Origin: Hepsetus odoe
Taxonomy: Eukaryota > Chordata > Actinopteri > Characiformes > Hepsetidae
Assembly: GCA_017165825.1 (NCBI GenBank)
Contig: CM029378.1
Location: 14,395,908 to 14,459,907 of the forward strand
Length of the DNA: 64,000 nt
Direction of reading: 5' to 3'
Numbering within the stretch: position 1 is the first letter of the stretch; every line of letters starts with the position of its first letter. Below, piece by piece: positions 1 to 16,388 of the stretch. Below the pieces are notes generated by a model. The model saw only the letters and a list, made by a program, of their open reading frames with translations. It made no database searches and was not told the origin of the DNA. The position numbers and the translations under genes are program-made.

Positions 1-290
1 AAATGACTTTCCAGTATAACCAAGCAACTCTTTTTACTGGTCCCCCCAAAAAACATCTACTCTGAGCAGAATCAACACGTCACCCACCCACCCGAGCTTT
101 ACATCCCTCTGCCACTTCCTCTGCTTGTTTTCCAGCCGTGTGCGAAATCTTCATAAACATATTGTTGTGTAACCACTGTTTATGGAGCCTGTGCTGAACT
201 GGGAGGCACGCGGAACGTAAAGCTCACGTAAAACCTCCTGTTGTTTACAGCCCTGAACGGCTGCTTCAGGCTTCATGAATATTCATGTTG

Positions 291-430
291 CGGAGCCCCG
301 CCCCCTCGTCCCATTGGCCAGGGTTGAAACGGGAGTTCCCAAACAAGCGCTCCTATTGGATGTAAGGCTCAAGTCCCTGCCTTCTCGTTGAAATCATACT
401 CGTGTAAAGTACATAGTGTGCTCTCAGTGC
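291..430 (+). promoter_or_regulatory. pdk2: pdk2 proximal promoter (GC box and two CCAAT boxes)
   Basis: A GC box (core GCCCCGCCCCC) lies at about 295-305. A CCAAT-type element in inverted form (CCATTGGCC) is at 311-319, and a second ATTGG is at 354-358. All sit 130-200 bases upstream of the start codon at 494. I see no clear TATA box at a suitable distance, so a dispersed start is likely. The transcription start near 390-430 is an estimate. Confidence 0.5.
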
Positions 431-493
431 TCCTACTGAACTGATCTGTGAATCTCAACCTCGTTGCTTTAGCGCTGAAATTAGCCATAAACG

Positions 494-3400
494 ATGAAGT
501 TCGTGCGGTTTATTATGAAGAATTCTGCTCTTGCCAACGTGCCCAAGCACGTTGAGCACTTTTCGAAATTTTCGCCTTCTCCTCTTTCCATGAAGCAATT
601 CCTCGATTTCGGTGAGTGCTACAAGCTTACACTCTCTGATAGGACTGCATGCGTGTGCTGTGCCATCGTTGCATGCGTGTTTACGGGACATAGCAATGCA
701 AATCAGCCTCGTTATACCGAATATCATCTGCAGCAGCTGGGCGATGGTGTACAGTGTTACTTTATCATGCATTATTTAGATCGTATACAGAAAGAACTCT
801 GCTGTGGGCATCATTCACAGCGACATAATGTTGCATCACGCTGCAAGCCCATTAGTTTCCATATTTAGCCACGTAGCCCAAGGCCTAAATCGTGTCCTAA
901 TAGATGCAGATCTCCTGACTGACTGGTGTGTGAAAAAGGCGTGGAGTGTTGCTGAACACTGTGCAAGTTCAGGCATTAAAGCGTGGCTATCGTTTGCCCA
1001 GGTTCCACCAATGCATGTGAGAAAACCTCCTTCGTGTTCCTGAGGCAAGAGCTGCCCGTCCGTCTGTCCAACATCATGAAAGAGATCAACCTGCTCCCGG
1101 ACAGACTCAGGACTACTCCGTCCGTTCAGATGGTGCAGAGCTGGTAAGAAAACAGTTGCAGCTCAGTTCTTTAAACTGTGACCTTCCCTTTCAGTGGATT
1201 GATGTCAATCTCAGTTTAAAAGCCTGATATTTGTAGCAGCATGGGCTATGATATCAACCCTTCTCGCCTACAGCCCCCAAGTTTACTCGAAAACAACCCA
1301 AACACTGACGTTGCTCCCTTGTGACGTCACGCCTGTGAACTTTCCCCTACTTTGTGTGTACAGTTGGGTTGGGTTCTGCTTTCCCTCCATGAAAGGGCTT
1401 CGTCAACTTTGCCCCAGTTATTCTAAACTCTGCTTGCCCTTGATACTCTAGTGCACTCACGAGTAGGAACGGAAACCTTTGCGTAAGATCTAGGACACAC
1501 AACAATAACACGGTTATGTTATCCTTTGGAAAGCAACTTAAGTCAGCCAGCTCTATTGCCTGGTCTAGATCTCCTGGGCCTGGATTTTTAGACCATTACC
1601 AACAATATGAGATGATAGCATGGAAACATCGGACCATCAATATGATTGCAGTCTTTATTCCTAAACAAAATACCACTTTTGCCCTTTATGAGTCCTGTTT
1701 TTTCAAAGAGCCCTTGTACTGATTTCTGTGCCCAGGTATGTTCAAAGTTTGATGGAGCTCCTTGAGTTCTTGGAGAAAAGTCCTGAGGATCACAGTGTTC
1801 TTGCAGAGTAAGTCTCACGGTAACCACTGTTCTACACTTGGGACTTTATTTTACTGGCTCTCACACACCTTTTCTGCCCCTCAGGTTTGTGGAAACTCTG
1901 GTAAATATCAGAAACAGACACAACGATGTTGTGCCCACCATGGCCCAAGGTGTGATTGAGTACAAAGAGGCTTTTGGTCAAGATCCACTTACTAATCAGA
2001 ACATTCAGTACTTCCTGGACCGATTCTACACAAGCCGAATATCCATCCGTATGCTCATCAACCAGCACAGTAAGTAGCAGACACAGGATACACCTTACAT
2101 AATGTATGACATAATCTACACAGCAAAATAAAATCCCCTGTGCTGAATTAACAAAGTGTTTATTTAGATCCATCTGGACACAGATGAACATGCAACACTG
2201 GGGATTTTCTATGTACACAGCTTTGTTTGTTGGAACAGATAATAAGACTTTAGGCTGTGCAGGATGCATTTGTCATGTTTCCATTCTTTCTTTTCTGTCA
2301 GATCGCTATGTTTCAAACCTGTTTGCGTGCTTTCTTGTTGTTCACCTTCAAAGTATTTGTCTTTAAAGAATCATATCTTTTTAGTTGCACTTCATCTGGA
2401 TCAGCAGAATAAGATTATTTTCTCATTCTTTATTTAATGACTGGTTAAGAGTTCTCAGTAACTCAGACAATGTTGTTTTGAAGTGAGGTGAAGCTGGAGT
2501 CAGTGTTAAGTGGCCCACTCTCCCATTAGAGTCTGAGACAGAGAGTGAGCATTCTTGTTTACAGGAGACAGCGCTAGAACTCATCTTAGAGCAGAGCGCT
2601 GAACAGAGCTTATCTTAATTTCAGTTGTAAAATTAGAGTAAAAAAACAAGCTTTTAATTGCAAGATTTTAATTGAGAGGTAAGACAGTAGTCATGTTAAA
2701 TTAATAATGTGATCTTTATACAATTGTTTTATTTTTCTGTGCATTAACACATACAAATGTCATGAGTAGACTTAGTAGACAGTAGTGGACTTAGGTTTGG
2801 TTCTTTAGGCGAACCTTTATTTATCACATAAATTTCTCTTGTTTTGCGTTTATAGCTCTAGTTTTTGATGGTGCCACAAATCCTCTTCATCCAAACACCA
2901 TTGGCAGTATTGACCCTCACTGTCAAGTGACAGAAGTTGTCAAAGGTGTGTATAAATGTGTCCTTATTCTGATGTTATACAAAATGTAGAATGTAAAACT
3001 TAATGTCCCTATATAAATAGCTCACTAGAGAATTTTTAAAAGAGTAGTGTTTTTATTTATATTCTTTATTCCTGTCCACATTCAGATGCATATGAGAGTG
3101 CCAAGATGTTGTGTGACCAGTACTATCTCAGCTCCCCTGGCCTGCTGCTGCGAGAACTCAACAGTGAGTGAGGAATTATGCTGTTTTCATTTGCAACAAT
3201 TGGCTATTACATAACTGCACTGTGTAACAAACATCACAGGCTGAAATCCTAATGCCTTTGTTTAGTCAACAGGCTGTCCTAAATAGGACTCTACACAGAT
3301 TCTCAGATAATCATTCAGCTGAAACATACAGTGTGTTTGTGTGGCTATGGTTGGCTGACCAAATCAATATTCGAGCCTGTGACTGATTTCCAACATGTGC

Positions 3401-5310
3401 AGTTATCATGCTGATGTTTGTAGAAAATATCAGACGAAAAGTGACTACAAGCTTATTTTTGTCTGTTTCTCTCTTTCAGTTAACAATAAGAATCAGTCTA
3501 TAAGCATAGTCTATGTGCCTTCCCATCTCTACCATATGCTGTTTGAGTTATTCAAGGTGAGCCTGACCTCTTATACTGTTCTCCTGAACAAAGTAATTCA
3601 CATTAGAGGCACTGGTTGTTGTCATGACAATATGTTTGTTTTTTTTTTTTACTCAGAATGCAATGAGAGCGACTATTGAAAATCATGAAGGTGCTAATCT
3701 TCCACCTATTGAAGTTATGGTGGCTATTGGAGGAGAGGACCTTTCAATCAAGGTGGGATTTTGAAATCTTCCATCTTTTGACAGTCTGTTGTAATTTTGT
3801 TATGTAAAGTCCTTAAAGCCTTAAACACTAGGCTTATTATTCTGTTATTACAAAACAGTGTAATCTCTCAAATACAGCTGTCACAATAGCCTGTTTATTT
3901 TCGATTGGTGATCAAATTATGATCCTTTTTTCCCTTTTTTATTGTTAAAAAACATTCTTATCTTAAAAACTATCTGCAAAATGTAATTCTTACTGCAAAG
4001 TAACTACTATGAACGAAATATGGGTGTTATGCAGGTCTTTGGAGCTGAAAGGGCTAAATGGCTTTATGATGCTTTAATAGATCCACATGCTAATTCCTAA
4101 GCTTATGTAGTAAATTATATTCCTCATCTGCCATTATAAGTCTATTAACATACTATCCTAAACATTTCCTGAATTGCGTTCTAGTTATCAAAAAGGAATG
4201 CATGAGCACAACTGTGACATAATACACCTTATCGCTGATATTGTTATTTGGTTACCTTGACAATATGCCACCTCGTCCTAGCCAATCACATGGCCCTGAC
4301 AAGAGGCCTTAGACACATCTGACAGCCACCTAGTTTTCTGGCAGCCCTGATAACTGTTACCTGGTAAAATAGGGTTTCATCTGTGTCTCCAAATGTTTTT
4401 TTTCCCTCCTTTCTTCACCATTTGACTTAAGATTTTCTGTCTCTGCCTTTTCAGATGAGTGACATGGGTGGTGGTGTGCCTTTCAGGAAGATAGAGAATC
4501 TTTTCAGCTACATGTACTCCACTGCTCCAACTCCTCAGATTGACCAGAAACACAGAGCTCCTCTGGTGAGAAGTGTTCATGTTGCAATTACTGATGTAAC
4601 ATTTCTTTCCCTTAGACACAAATAAACTCCACCCTGTCATATAAAATCAGCCAACAGGCTGCAGCTGCATGAGTGATCGAGAGAAAACCCTGTGTGATAA
4701 ATAACACAATTTATGACCCCTCAGTGCTGTAATAGCACTGTTATTTACTGTGCGAAGCATATTAGCACATTTCATGTGTCACTGAAGGCCACTCCTGTTT
4801 TGTCAACAGGCTGGCTTTGGTTATGGGCTGCCTATCTCCCGCCTCTATGCAAAGTATTTTCAGGGAGACCTTCAGCTCTACTCTATGGAAGGCTATGGCA
4901 CTGATGCTGTCATTCACCTAAAGGTACGCTTTACTTCTATAACCATGAGATATATAACTTTTCATCAAGTTAAATTTGTAATATCTTCTCAGCTACGTAC
5001 AAATGTGGTATGGAACAAGAAATATTTGCATCAAATTATACCATGCCTTCCTTTCTTTTATAATCTATAATGTCAAAGGATTTTTATAAATATGTGTTGT
5101 CATGCTCACTGGAAGAAGGCCTGGCTTTGTGTCCTGCAAGAATAACGCGTGTTTTTTTTTCTTAAGGCTTTATCCACTGACTCAGTGGAGAGACTCCCGG
5201 TGTATAACAAGACCGCTCTGCGGAACTACACTGTGAGCCAGGGGGCAGACGACTGGTGCGTGCCCAGCAAAGAACCGTTGGACTTGGCCGTGTTCCGGCT
5301 GGCCAAGTGA
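494..5310 (+). CDS. pdk2: Pyruvate dehydrogenase kinase, PDK2-like (11 coding exons, complete)
   Basis: Mitochondrial matrix kinase that phosphorylates the E1-alpha subunit of the pyruvate dehydrogenase complex and shuts it off; it docks on the E2 lipoyl domain. Exons: 494-611, 1002-1143, 1736-1807, 1885-2069, 2856-2945, 3086-3163, 3480-3556, 3657-3752, 4455-4565, 4810-4923, 5167-5310. They total 1227 nt, giving 408 aa plus stop; human PDK2 is 407. All junctions are GT-AG and keep frame. Visible motifs are LSMKQFLDFG near residue 31, His123 in IRNRHNDVVPT, N-box Asn255 in ELFKNAMRA, the G1 box SDMGGG (288-293), the G2 box GFGYGLP (325-331) and the DW dimer motif at 390-391. PDK2 is favoured over PDK1, 3 and 4 by the stretches KEINLLPDR, NQNIQYFLDRFY and ISIRMLINQHT. 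The paralogue (2a or 2b) cannot be told. The start is the first ATG and gives the typical short N-terminus. The C-terminal 13 residues do not resemble mammalian PDK2. Confidence 0.93.
1885..2069 (+). CDS. pdk2: pdk2 exon 4 (conserved His123 region)
   Basis: Encodes residues 112-172. It contains IRNRHNDVVPTMAQG, where the His is invariant in PDK/BCKDK kinases, and the helix NQNIQYFLDRFY. It enters after 2 nt of a split Glu codon and leaves after 1 nt of a split Thr codon. The acceptor is TCAG and the donor GTAAGT. Confidence 0.93.
3657..4565 (+). CDS. pdk2: pdk2 exons 8 and 9 (GHKL N-box and G1 box)
   Basis: Exon 8 (3657-3752) opens exactly at the catalytic N-box Asn255 (NAMRAT). Exon 9 (4455-4565) carries the G1 box SDMGGGVPFRKIE and the ATP-lid segment FSYMYSTAPTP. 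Both junctions are phase 0. Mammalian PDK2 has Arg in the G1 box (DRGGG) and PDK3 has Leu. Met here is a further variant at a position that tolerates change. Confidence 0.93.
4810..4923 (+). CDS. pdk2: pdk2 exon 10 (G2 box)
   Basis: Encodes residues 324-361: the GFGYGLP nucleotide-binding G2 box, then LYAKYFQGDLQLYSMEG and TDAVIHLK. It is phase 0 at both ends, with donor GTACGC. This is the most conserved stretch of the PDK family and anchors the identification. Confidence 0.95.
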
Positions 5311-7235
5311 GGAGTGACCAACCAGCCTGGAGCCTCCTTGCTGAATTAAGGACAGTCAAAGAGCAGGGCACTCTGACACTGGGACCAGAGAGAGTGATTG
5401 TGTGAAAAGACACTCACTGTGAAGCCTTGTAGCCACTCTCATAGATCTAGTTATTGCATGCAATGGCTTTTTCCTCTGCGCCATAATCAGCTGGTTTTAA
5501 AAGAAATATCTTAAATGTCACAGTGTTACTGTAGACTAGGCATGCATGAGTGAAGGTGCCAAAAAAGGTCAAAAGCAGCCAGTTGAAGCAGTCTGGTGCA
5601 TAATAAAAGGGCCAGATGTGGGGGAGGCATGACAAAGAGCTTAAGCCCCTAACCTTGTTAGTCAGCAGATGGAGAGCAGCATGACCCACAAGGGTGGACG
5701 CTGGAGTCTGATATCAGGTCTTTGCAAAGCAACATTGTGACAGCATGGAAAGAAAGAGGTAAGGGGACTGAAGTTAAATATGCACAATACAGTTAAGAAA
5801 AAGACCACAAGGGGGGTGTGTTTGCCAGTAAACAAAACAATCACAGGCAAGAGCCAAGAGCAATATTTTATACCACAGCTTTGCAAAGTAAAGAAAGAAG
5901 TGAAACAGTTTTAATGACATGTTTTTAATATCGGCAGGTTCTGCCACCATAAATAGTTTTCAACAGGTAAGTGTAAAGCAACAGTTGTTGTTGCTTAGCA
6001 ACCAAATGGTCAGCAAATAATACACTCCTGAACAAAGTGTGCTGCTCTCAGATATAACAGATAAAGAGCACGTTTCAAATCTAACTGTTGTATAGTTTCA
6101 TTTTTATAGTCTTTGGTAAAACTGCTACGAAAGACTATATTGTGAGATATTGATGTTAGACCTGCATTAAAAGGTCTGTATTCTACCCTTTCTTACATTT
6201 TTATATGAGTTGCACTTCTGTCATTTTTTTTGTTTGTTTTGTTTTCTATAAGGGTGTCACGATGCACACAGCCTATGATTAATACTGTGTACACCATTTG
6301 TGTTCTCACAATATTTTGTGAACAAAATTTAACTGAAAGAAAATGACTTTAGTTTTGGCATTGACCTCATTTCAATGGTGTGTACCTTTCAGGAAGGCGC
6401 TTACATTAGTTGCTGGAACCATACCTACGTTACGGGGAGTCTGTGACGTTTCAACTTCTATATGTTGTGAGATATGATGATTTCCATTTCACAAACAGCT
6501 CAGTTGTTTTATTAGAAGCTCAAGCTTAGATGGCACCAAGTCAATAGTATTCACAGACATTCAAATGGAAATTACATTGAACCCAGTAAGGGTTTACTGC
6601 AGTCTGGAACTACTGTTAGTGTATGATGTTGCATGTTGCCAAATAATTTATGTCATCCCTGAGCTATTATTACTGCTTCGTTAAAGGGGATTGTAAGGTG
6701 TTGTTATGATTGCACAGTTGATTACCCATAACCTCATTATTTTCATGACTGAAAACACTTTAGGCAAGTCTAAAAAGGAAACAATACGTTTTAGCACTTT
6801 CAGATCCATTTTCTCTTTTGTTTGTGACTTTGTCATTACATATTTTGCTGTGCTATGAGTTTATCCTTAGACCCATCATATATTTTCTTTAAGCACACCA
6901 ATCCTTTTGGAAAGAGCTGGCTGGACATTAGAAGGCCTTAAGTTTCTGTGGCTGTATTGTTTTTTTGAATGACTTGTCTTATTGTGCTTCTTTGTGTTAT
7001 TCTTTGTTTTAAGGCCAGTCAAATCTCCGTGCCTTTCATTTTACATACAAACCACACAATGTTGACCATGCAAGCCTTTAAGGACCATACTTTATGTGTT
7101 CTATTAAGATTTTGTATGAAACTTTTAACTCCCTGAACACTATGTGAGAGTTAATATTTTTGTAATGAAATCTATTTTCCATTGTATGAATAGTGAATGT
7201 ACATAGGATGGAAATAAACAAGACATTTCATCAAT
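5311..7235 (+). other. pdk2: pdk2 3' untranslated region
   Basis: About 1.9 kb between the TGA at 5308-5310 and the polyadenylation signal at 7213-7218. It is AT-rich, holds no convincing ORF and no repeat I recognise. An earlier AATAAA at 5602-5607 could give a short isoform. The extent is inferred from sequence signals only. Confidence 0.55.
7213..7218 (+). terminator. pdk2: Polyadenylation signal AATAAA for pdk2
   Basis: A canonical hexamer followed about 20 bases on by a TGTATGTGT tract, the usual GU-rich downstream element. It is the best-formed signal 3' of pdk2. A further AATAAA at about 8174 is less well placed. Confidence 0.55.
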
Positions 7236-7239
7236 GTAT

Positions 7240-8455
7240 GTGTAATTACATTTTTTTTTTAATCATTCATCAAATCTGTCACCAGTAAGAGTCACTCATT
7301 TCCTTCCGATCACCAGTTTCCTTGGTGATCAAGTGTCAAGGTAAGAGAAGGAACAGTCGAATTTACTCTGCACACTGTATTCAATATGTCAAGAGGGGCT
7401 TAATTGTTCGAGGTGTTGCATGCTGGCCAGCTGCCCAGTAAGGCAAGGGTTGAAGACCTCTGGTAAACAACTTCCTTCCAAAGGTTACAGAATGCAAGGG
7501 GAATGTAATGTGTGGTTGGATTGGAATAGCAGGATGGAAAAATCCCTTGAGCTAATCTCTTAAAATAGAACAAAGAAAAGCAAAAAGGTTCTATACATAA
7601 GGATATCAAATGAGTTTTCAGTTAATATATAGTGTGCTTGGCAATAGCTGGACAAGCTCTGCCAAGGTCAACTCAAGTCCCACTGACTTTATAATCTGCA
7701 GAGAAATATTGCCAGAGAGCCTCACAGCTCACTTTACAGTGCGTATCATATACCATGCCATGCTTTCTCACTGCTCTTTATATATGGTGGCCTCGTGGGA
7801 CTGTATACTGCCATAGACTCGAGAAGGGACTGAGACTCTTTCTGTGTAATCTCTATCTGCTGCATCTGCATCACACAGGCACTGATTACAGAATATAATT
7901 CGGCTATATTTCCGAAGTAAAAGGACATATAATAGAACCATTGTATAGATGTCGAAACAACCTTACTATGTTCCAATAGGTGTTTTGAGTAATGGGCTAT
8001 TTTCTATTTGCAGGAATATAGCAGAATAGTTGTGCGATCCCCTGGATCTTTGAACACTTATTGAAGAAGTCACTGGTAAAGTTTTTGAGCAGGACAACAA
8101 ACTAAAAGCCAAACTGAGCTTGAGGAATAGCTTGTGTCAGTTTGGTTCTTGCCTCTGTCATCCTGTTTGTGCCTAATAAAAATATAATTGCTGTGTTTAT
8201 GATTAAAAGTGACTACAAGTTTTATTTATACTAGCATGGTTATTTTATTCAAAGCTTTGTGGGTAGGTAGATTGGCATCATTGGATTTCCAAAAGGCATG
8301 TGATATATTTCCATAATTGCTTGGTATTGTAGTAATACCATGTTAAAGAGAATATTAAAAGACATGAATTGAAAAGAACATTTTTTCATTATTTTTTTTT
8401 AAACTGATGAGACCAAGGGATATAATGTAACACTAAACTGTATCTTTAGGTTGGA
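7240..8455. other. Intergenic DNA, no gene seen
   Basis: AT-rich spacer after pdk2. The ORFs here are short, lack splice context and resemble no family. Nothing further can be supported. Confidence 0.5.
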
Positions 8456-8460
8456 ACGCC

Positions 8461-8484
8461 TGTGTGTGTGTGTGTGTGTGTGTG
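8461..8484. repeat. (TG)n microsatellite
   Basis: Twelve TG units immediately upstream of the exon-like ORF that begins at 8520. Confidence 0.95.
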
Positions 8485-8519
8485 AATTAATGTGCATATC
8501 TGTCTGTTCACAATATCAG

Positions 8520-8687
8520 CTCAATTGAGGAATGTTGTGTGTGCATTCAAGCATCGCGCTCTAAGGAGAATCCAACAGTGCGGTGCAGATGGCTTTTTTC
8601 CAGCAGAGTGCCCACTCAAGCAGCTGTTTCGAGCCTGTGTGCGCTCGGCCCTTCATGGGCAAGACACTGAGGAGATGGCAGATATGT
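8520..8687 (+). CDS. Isolated exon-like ORF of unknown identity
   Basis: A 168-nt open stretch bounded by a plausible acceptor (ATATCAG) and a near-perfect donor (GTAAGTAT). Read in the open frame it takes 2 nt from a previous codon and leaves 1 nt over, so it is a symmetrical phase-1 exon with 55 whole codons. The residues look protein-like rather than repeat-like, with LRNVV, FKHRALRRIQQCGADG, then PLKQLFRACVRSALHGQ. The last segment faintly recalls a SOCS-box helix, but this is weak. No partner exon is visible within several kb on either side. It may be a pseudoexon, a remnant of a lost gene, or one exon of an unseen transcript. Confidence 0.3.
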
Positions 8688-8800
8688 GTAAGTATAGAAA
8701 TGAAGTGCTACATGTCAAACCCTTTCCAGGAACTACTTTGGGAACAGAACAGCTAAACTGTAAACAGCAGAGAGCAGGGTGGAAAGTGCGAGGTGGGTAG

Positions 8801-8824
8801 AGGGGGAGGGGGAGGGGGAGGGGG
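8801..8824. repeat. (AGGGGG)n G-rich tandem repeat
   Basis: Four hexamer-like AGGGGG units. The spacing of the G runs would allow a G-quadruplex on the + strand. Confidence 0.85.
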
Positions 8825-9059
8825 ACATATATATGCACTCTCATCACCCTGGCCTAATCTGTTTGTCATAGGCACTGTATTTTTATGGCGTGCCTTGCAT
8901 TCCTCTGGGCTGTTTACCATGCTCAGCCCCATGGATTGGTGCTCCAATCTCTCTCTGTTATCCCAGACAGATTGTTTAGTATTGATGGCTTTAAATATGA
9001 CAACTTCTAGTAGTCAAGTCGAAGAGAGGATGATGAAAACACCCTGATTTATTAGGGAT

Positions 9060-10400
9060 GCTTTATTTAATGTGTGATATCTTATTTCCTGGAAAGGAAA
9101 CTTTCTTACTTGTTTTTACGAGTTATGAGTTACAATTGTAAATTCTCATTTTAATAGATTTTTAACAAAATGTTTCCCAATAAATGTTGTATCAATTCAG
9201 TTTCATGGTCACCGCTTCATACAAATTAAGGAGCATGTGCCACTTTCAGTTGGCGTAAAATTCAATATGGAGAAAAATATATCGGAAGAGATCTGCATGA
9301 GAATCTGTATGAGTACCTTTAATGGAGGCTTTTTTTCATTCAGGTTATATGTGTATGTGAGGGGTTTAGTTTTGGCTTTGGCACTTTGGAAGTTTGCAAG
9401 CTGGATCTGAGCTGCATGAGGCCACGATTGCTTCTGGTGGAAAATTAGATTTCATATCAATTTCATATTAACAAACAGGTGGCATTCAGTTGTTTAGATA
9501 AGATTAAGACCAAGGTACCATTTTAAGGCAGTGTTTGAATATTCTGATGAAATTACTTAATTACTTATAAGTTTCCTGCTGTGGCTTAAACCTGTTAAAC
9601 TTGGCCTCCACTACCACTCTGTGGTCTCCTCATCATATTGCACATTGCCTCTTCATCATTTTTAGAGCTATATTGGCTTTACTGCCCTCTACAGCAAAAT
9701 CATCTCCAGCCCTGTGCACTTCACATTGTGTGCTTTATTAAGTATCACAGCATCTTTAATGATGTGTTTTTCTCTGAAAGTTTCCAGTCTCCATCAAATT
9801 CCATTTTTTAAACATTGTGATCCAAGTGATCCAAGGCCAATCGTTTTCCCTTCATTTTGTATTTTTTTTTTATGTCAATTCAACTGAAAAAAATCTTGAT
9901 AAATAAGAGTTAATTTCAGGATTCTTTGTCAGTGAGACTTTGAAACACTGCAATGCAACTTTATTTTAGTTCTTTAAGATCCCTACTAAGTTTTGCTGAT
10001 ATCATCACAATTGTTTGTATCTGCTGAAACCACCGGCTTAACACATTATGGCCTCTGATACTTACACAGGCAAAATTTTAAACGGACAAATAAGAAGCTG
10101 TGAAAGTGTCCCACATCAAATACTGTACTATTGTACATTTCTAATACTGTATTATCATATTAGCCGTTTACTTCCACTTATATTTTCAAAAAATGTCCCA
10201 ACTAATGAATCATTTTGTCAGCTGATTAATGGGACATAGGGAGAAAAAGGCCTAAAAAAAGTCATCAATAATTCAGCTAAAATCAAAACACAAAAAAAAC
10301 ATTTGAAGACTTTGCTGATGAGAAACTGTTTTATATGTCATTTCTTAGTGCATCTGTGCTTTTTATAACAACTAGAATACAACCCCCTATACCCCAAACA
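9060..10400. other. Intergenic DNA, no gene seen
   Basis: AT-rich unique-looking sequence between the exon-like ORF and the TTTC microsatellite. No ORF with splice context, no recognised repeat and no promoter signal was found. Confidence 0.5.
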
Positions 10401-10404
10401 TCTT

Positions 10405-10405
10405 T

Positions 10406-10472
<67 letters not shown>
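10405..10472. repeat. (TTTC)n microsatellite
   Basis: About 17 tetranucleotide units, roughly 135 bases upstream of the TATA box of the C1q-domain gene. Confidence 0.95.
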
Positions 10473-10606
10473 GCTGACTGCATGGTCTAAACTTTTTGCA
10501 TGCACATTAGCATGTTCTGTAAGAAGTGTAAGAAGAGAGTGCTGGTGTGAAATTCAAAGTAATTTCCGTGTGAATGGCAGCTGCACCCCTCCTTGCTGTA
10601 GTGTCG

Positions 10607-10614
10607 TATATAAA
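10607..10614 (+). promoter_or_regulatory. TATA box of the D8C-C1q gene
   Basis: TATATAAA, placed so that transcription would start near 10637-10640. That leaves a short noncoding first exon ending at donor GTAAAT (exon end 10675). The leader contains a five-codon upstream ORF (ATG at 10657, TGA at 10669-10671). A focused TATA promoter suits a tissue-restricted secreted protein; this is inference. Confidence 0.6.
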
Positions 10615-10811
10615 GCCAGTCTAAAGGTTACATTTTGACTAAGCATTTTCAATAACATGCTCCTCCAGTGAAGAGGTAAATAATGAAAGAACTATTTCTT
10701 ACATGCAACTTATATACATAATTAATTCATGCAAATACAAATGTGTTTTTGAAAAGTGACCATGATCAATTGCAAATATTATTTAAGAAGACAAAGTTCT
10801 GTCTTTTTCAG

Positions 10812-15253
<4,442 letters not shown>

Positions 15254-15599
15254 CACCCCACTTTTTTTTCAGATCATGATAGGGTGATTGTGAAGCTTAG
15301 ATTAAAAAACAAAATCACTAAATTAAAAGGCATTTTCAAATTCACTTATGTTGACCTGTTAAGGGACAAGCTATACAAGCCATAACAAAACTCCAAGTGA
15401 TGAATATAACCAATGACTTGTGTGTGTACTTTCACTCCCCACAGGGACATTATTTATGAAGTTCAAAATGACAGTGAGCCACATATTGTCTGCATAGTGT
15501 TAAGCACGCTTATTTTATTTTAAGATGTTGATGGTGTTAATCAGTTGTATTGTATGGTTAATCCTAGCTGAAATAATTTGGAGATAATAATTAGAGATT

Positions 15600-15605
15600 A
15601 TTAAA
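15600..15605 (+). terminator. Polyadenylation signal ATTAAA of the D8C-C1q gene
   Basis: ATTAAA about 350 bases after the stop, followed by the TG-rich TGTCTATTTTGTCTGTG. A weaker ATTAAA is at 15322-15327. The choice is inferred. Confidence 0.45.
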
Positions 15606-15675
15606 CTAACGCTTATGTCTATTTTGTCTGTGAACATAGTTGAAAGATCCGGCACTGAGAATTTAATGAGTAATG

Positions 15676-15812
15676 GTCCTGGAGGGCCGGTGTCCTGCAG
15701 AGTTTAGTGAATACCCTGCTTAAACACACTCACTAAACTTGACAATGATCAGGTGAGCTGTACCAGGTGTGTTTAAGTAAACTCTGGAGGACACCGGAAT
15801 TGCCCACCCCTG
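15676..15812. mobile_element. hAT-like MITE with 8-bp target duplication
   Basis: GAGTAATG occurs at 15668-15675 and again at 15813-15820, flanking a 137-bp palindromic element. The right end reads CAGGGGTGGGCAATT on the minus strand, a hAT-type terminus. The arms share GGTGTCCT, GCAGAGTTTA and their reverse complements. An 8-bp duplication is the hAT hallmark. Confidence 0.75.
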
Positions 15813-16283
15813 GAGTAATGCCTAGTAGGACTAATGGATAAAACGGTTGTAATTGCGTCCTGTGGCCGCTGGGGGGAGCAGTAGCGTTAAATCTGAACCC
15901 ACACAGTCTTTATCCACAGGTGACCTTCCTCACAGCAACCTGAGGCTTAATCTCCATCAAAACTATATTAAACTCTTTTCTTTCTCTCGCCTGATTATTG
16001 AATACAGGTTACTTTAATTTTAAAAATGACTGGGCATTTTTTTTTGCAATCTGCCTGAATGAGTCCATTAAATGTTTTCAAGAAAGCTCACAGAAAGTGC
16101 AGCTTTTATATGACATTGTTGAACATTATAAGACAGGAAAGACATTGTTGTGATGTTTGGCTGCTTATTGATTAAGAAGATAGATCATATCATCCTACTG
16201 AAAACTGTATCTTCCTACTTTTCAAACATAAGCCTGCTCGTCTAGCACCCGCAGGGGTTCACACCTTTTTTTATCCGCTCGCC

Positions 16284-16350
16284 TTTATATACGCGGGATT
16301 ACAAGAGGCGGGGCTTGTGGAACTCGGGGCGGGGCTGGAGGCGGGGCTCC
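16284..16350 (+). promoter_or_regulatory. myo1d: myo1d core promoter (TATA-like and three GC boxes)
   Basis: A TTTATATA element at 16284-16291 is followed by three GGCGGGGC boxes at about 16307-16314, 16328-16335 and 16340-16347. The sequence is locally GC-rich against an AT-rich background, as at a CpG-island promoter. The transcription start is probably between 16310 and 16360. Confidence 0.55.
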
Positions 16351-16388
16351 AGGAGTATCAGGGAGGCGGCGAGTTCTCACAAAAGCGC

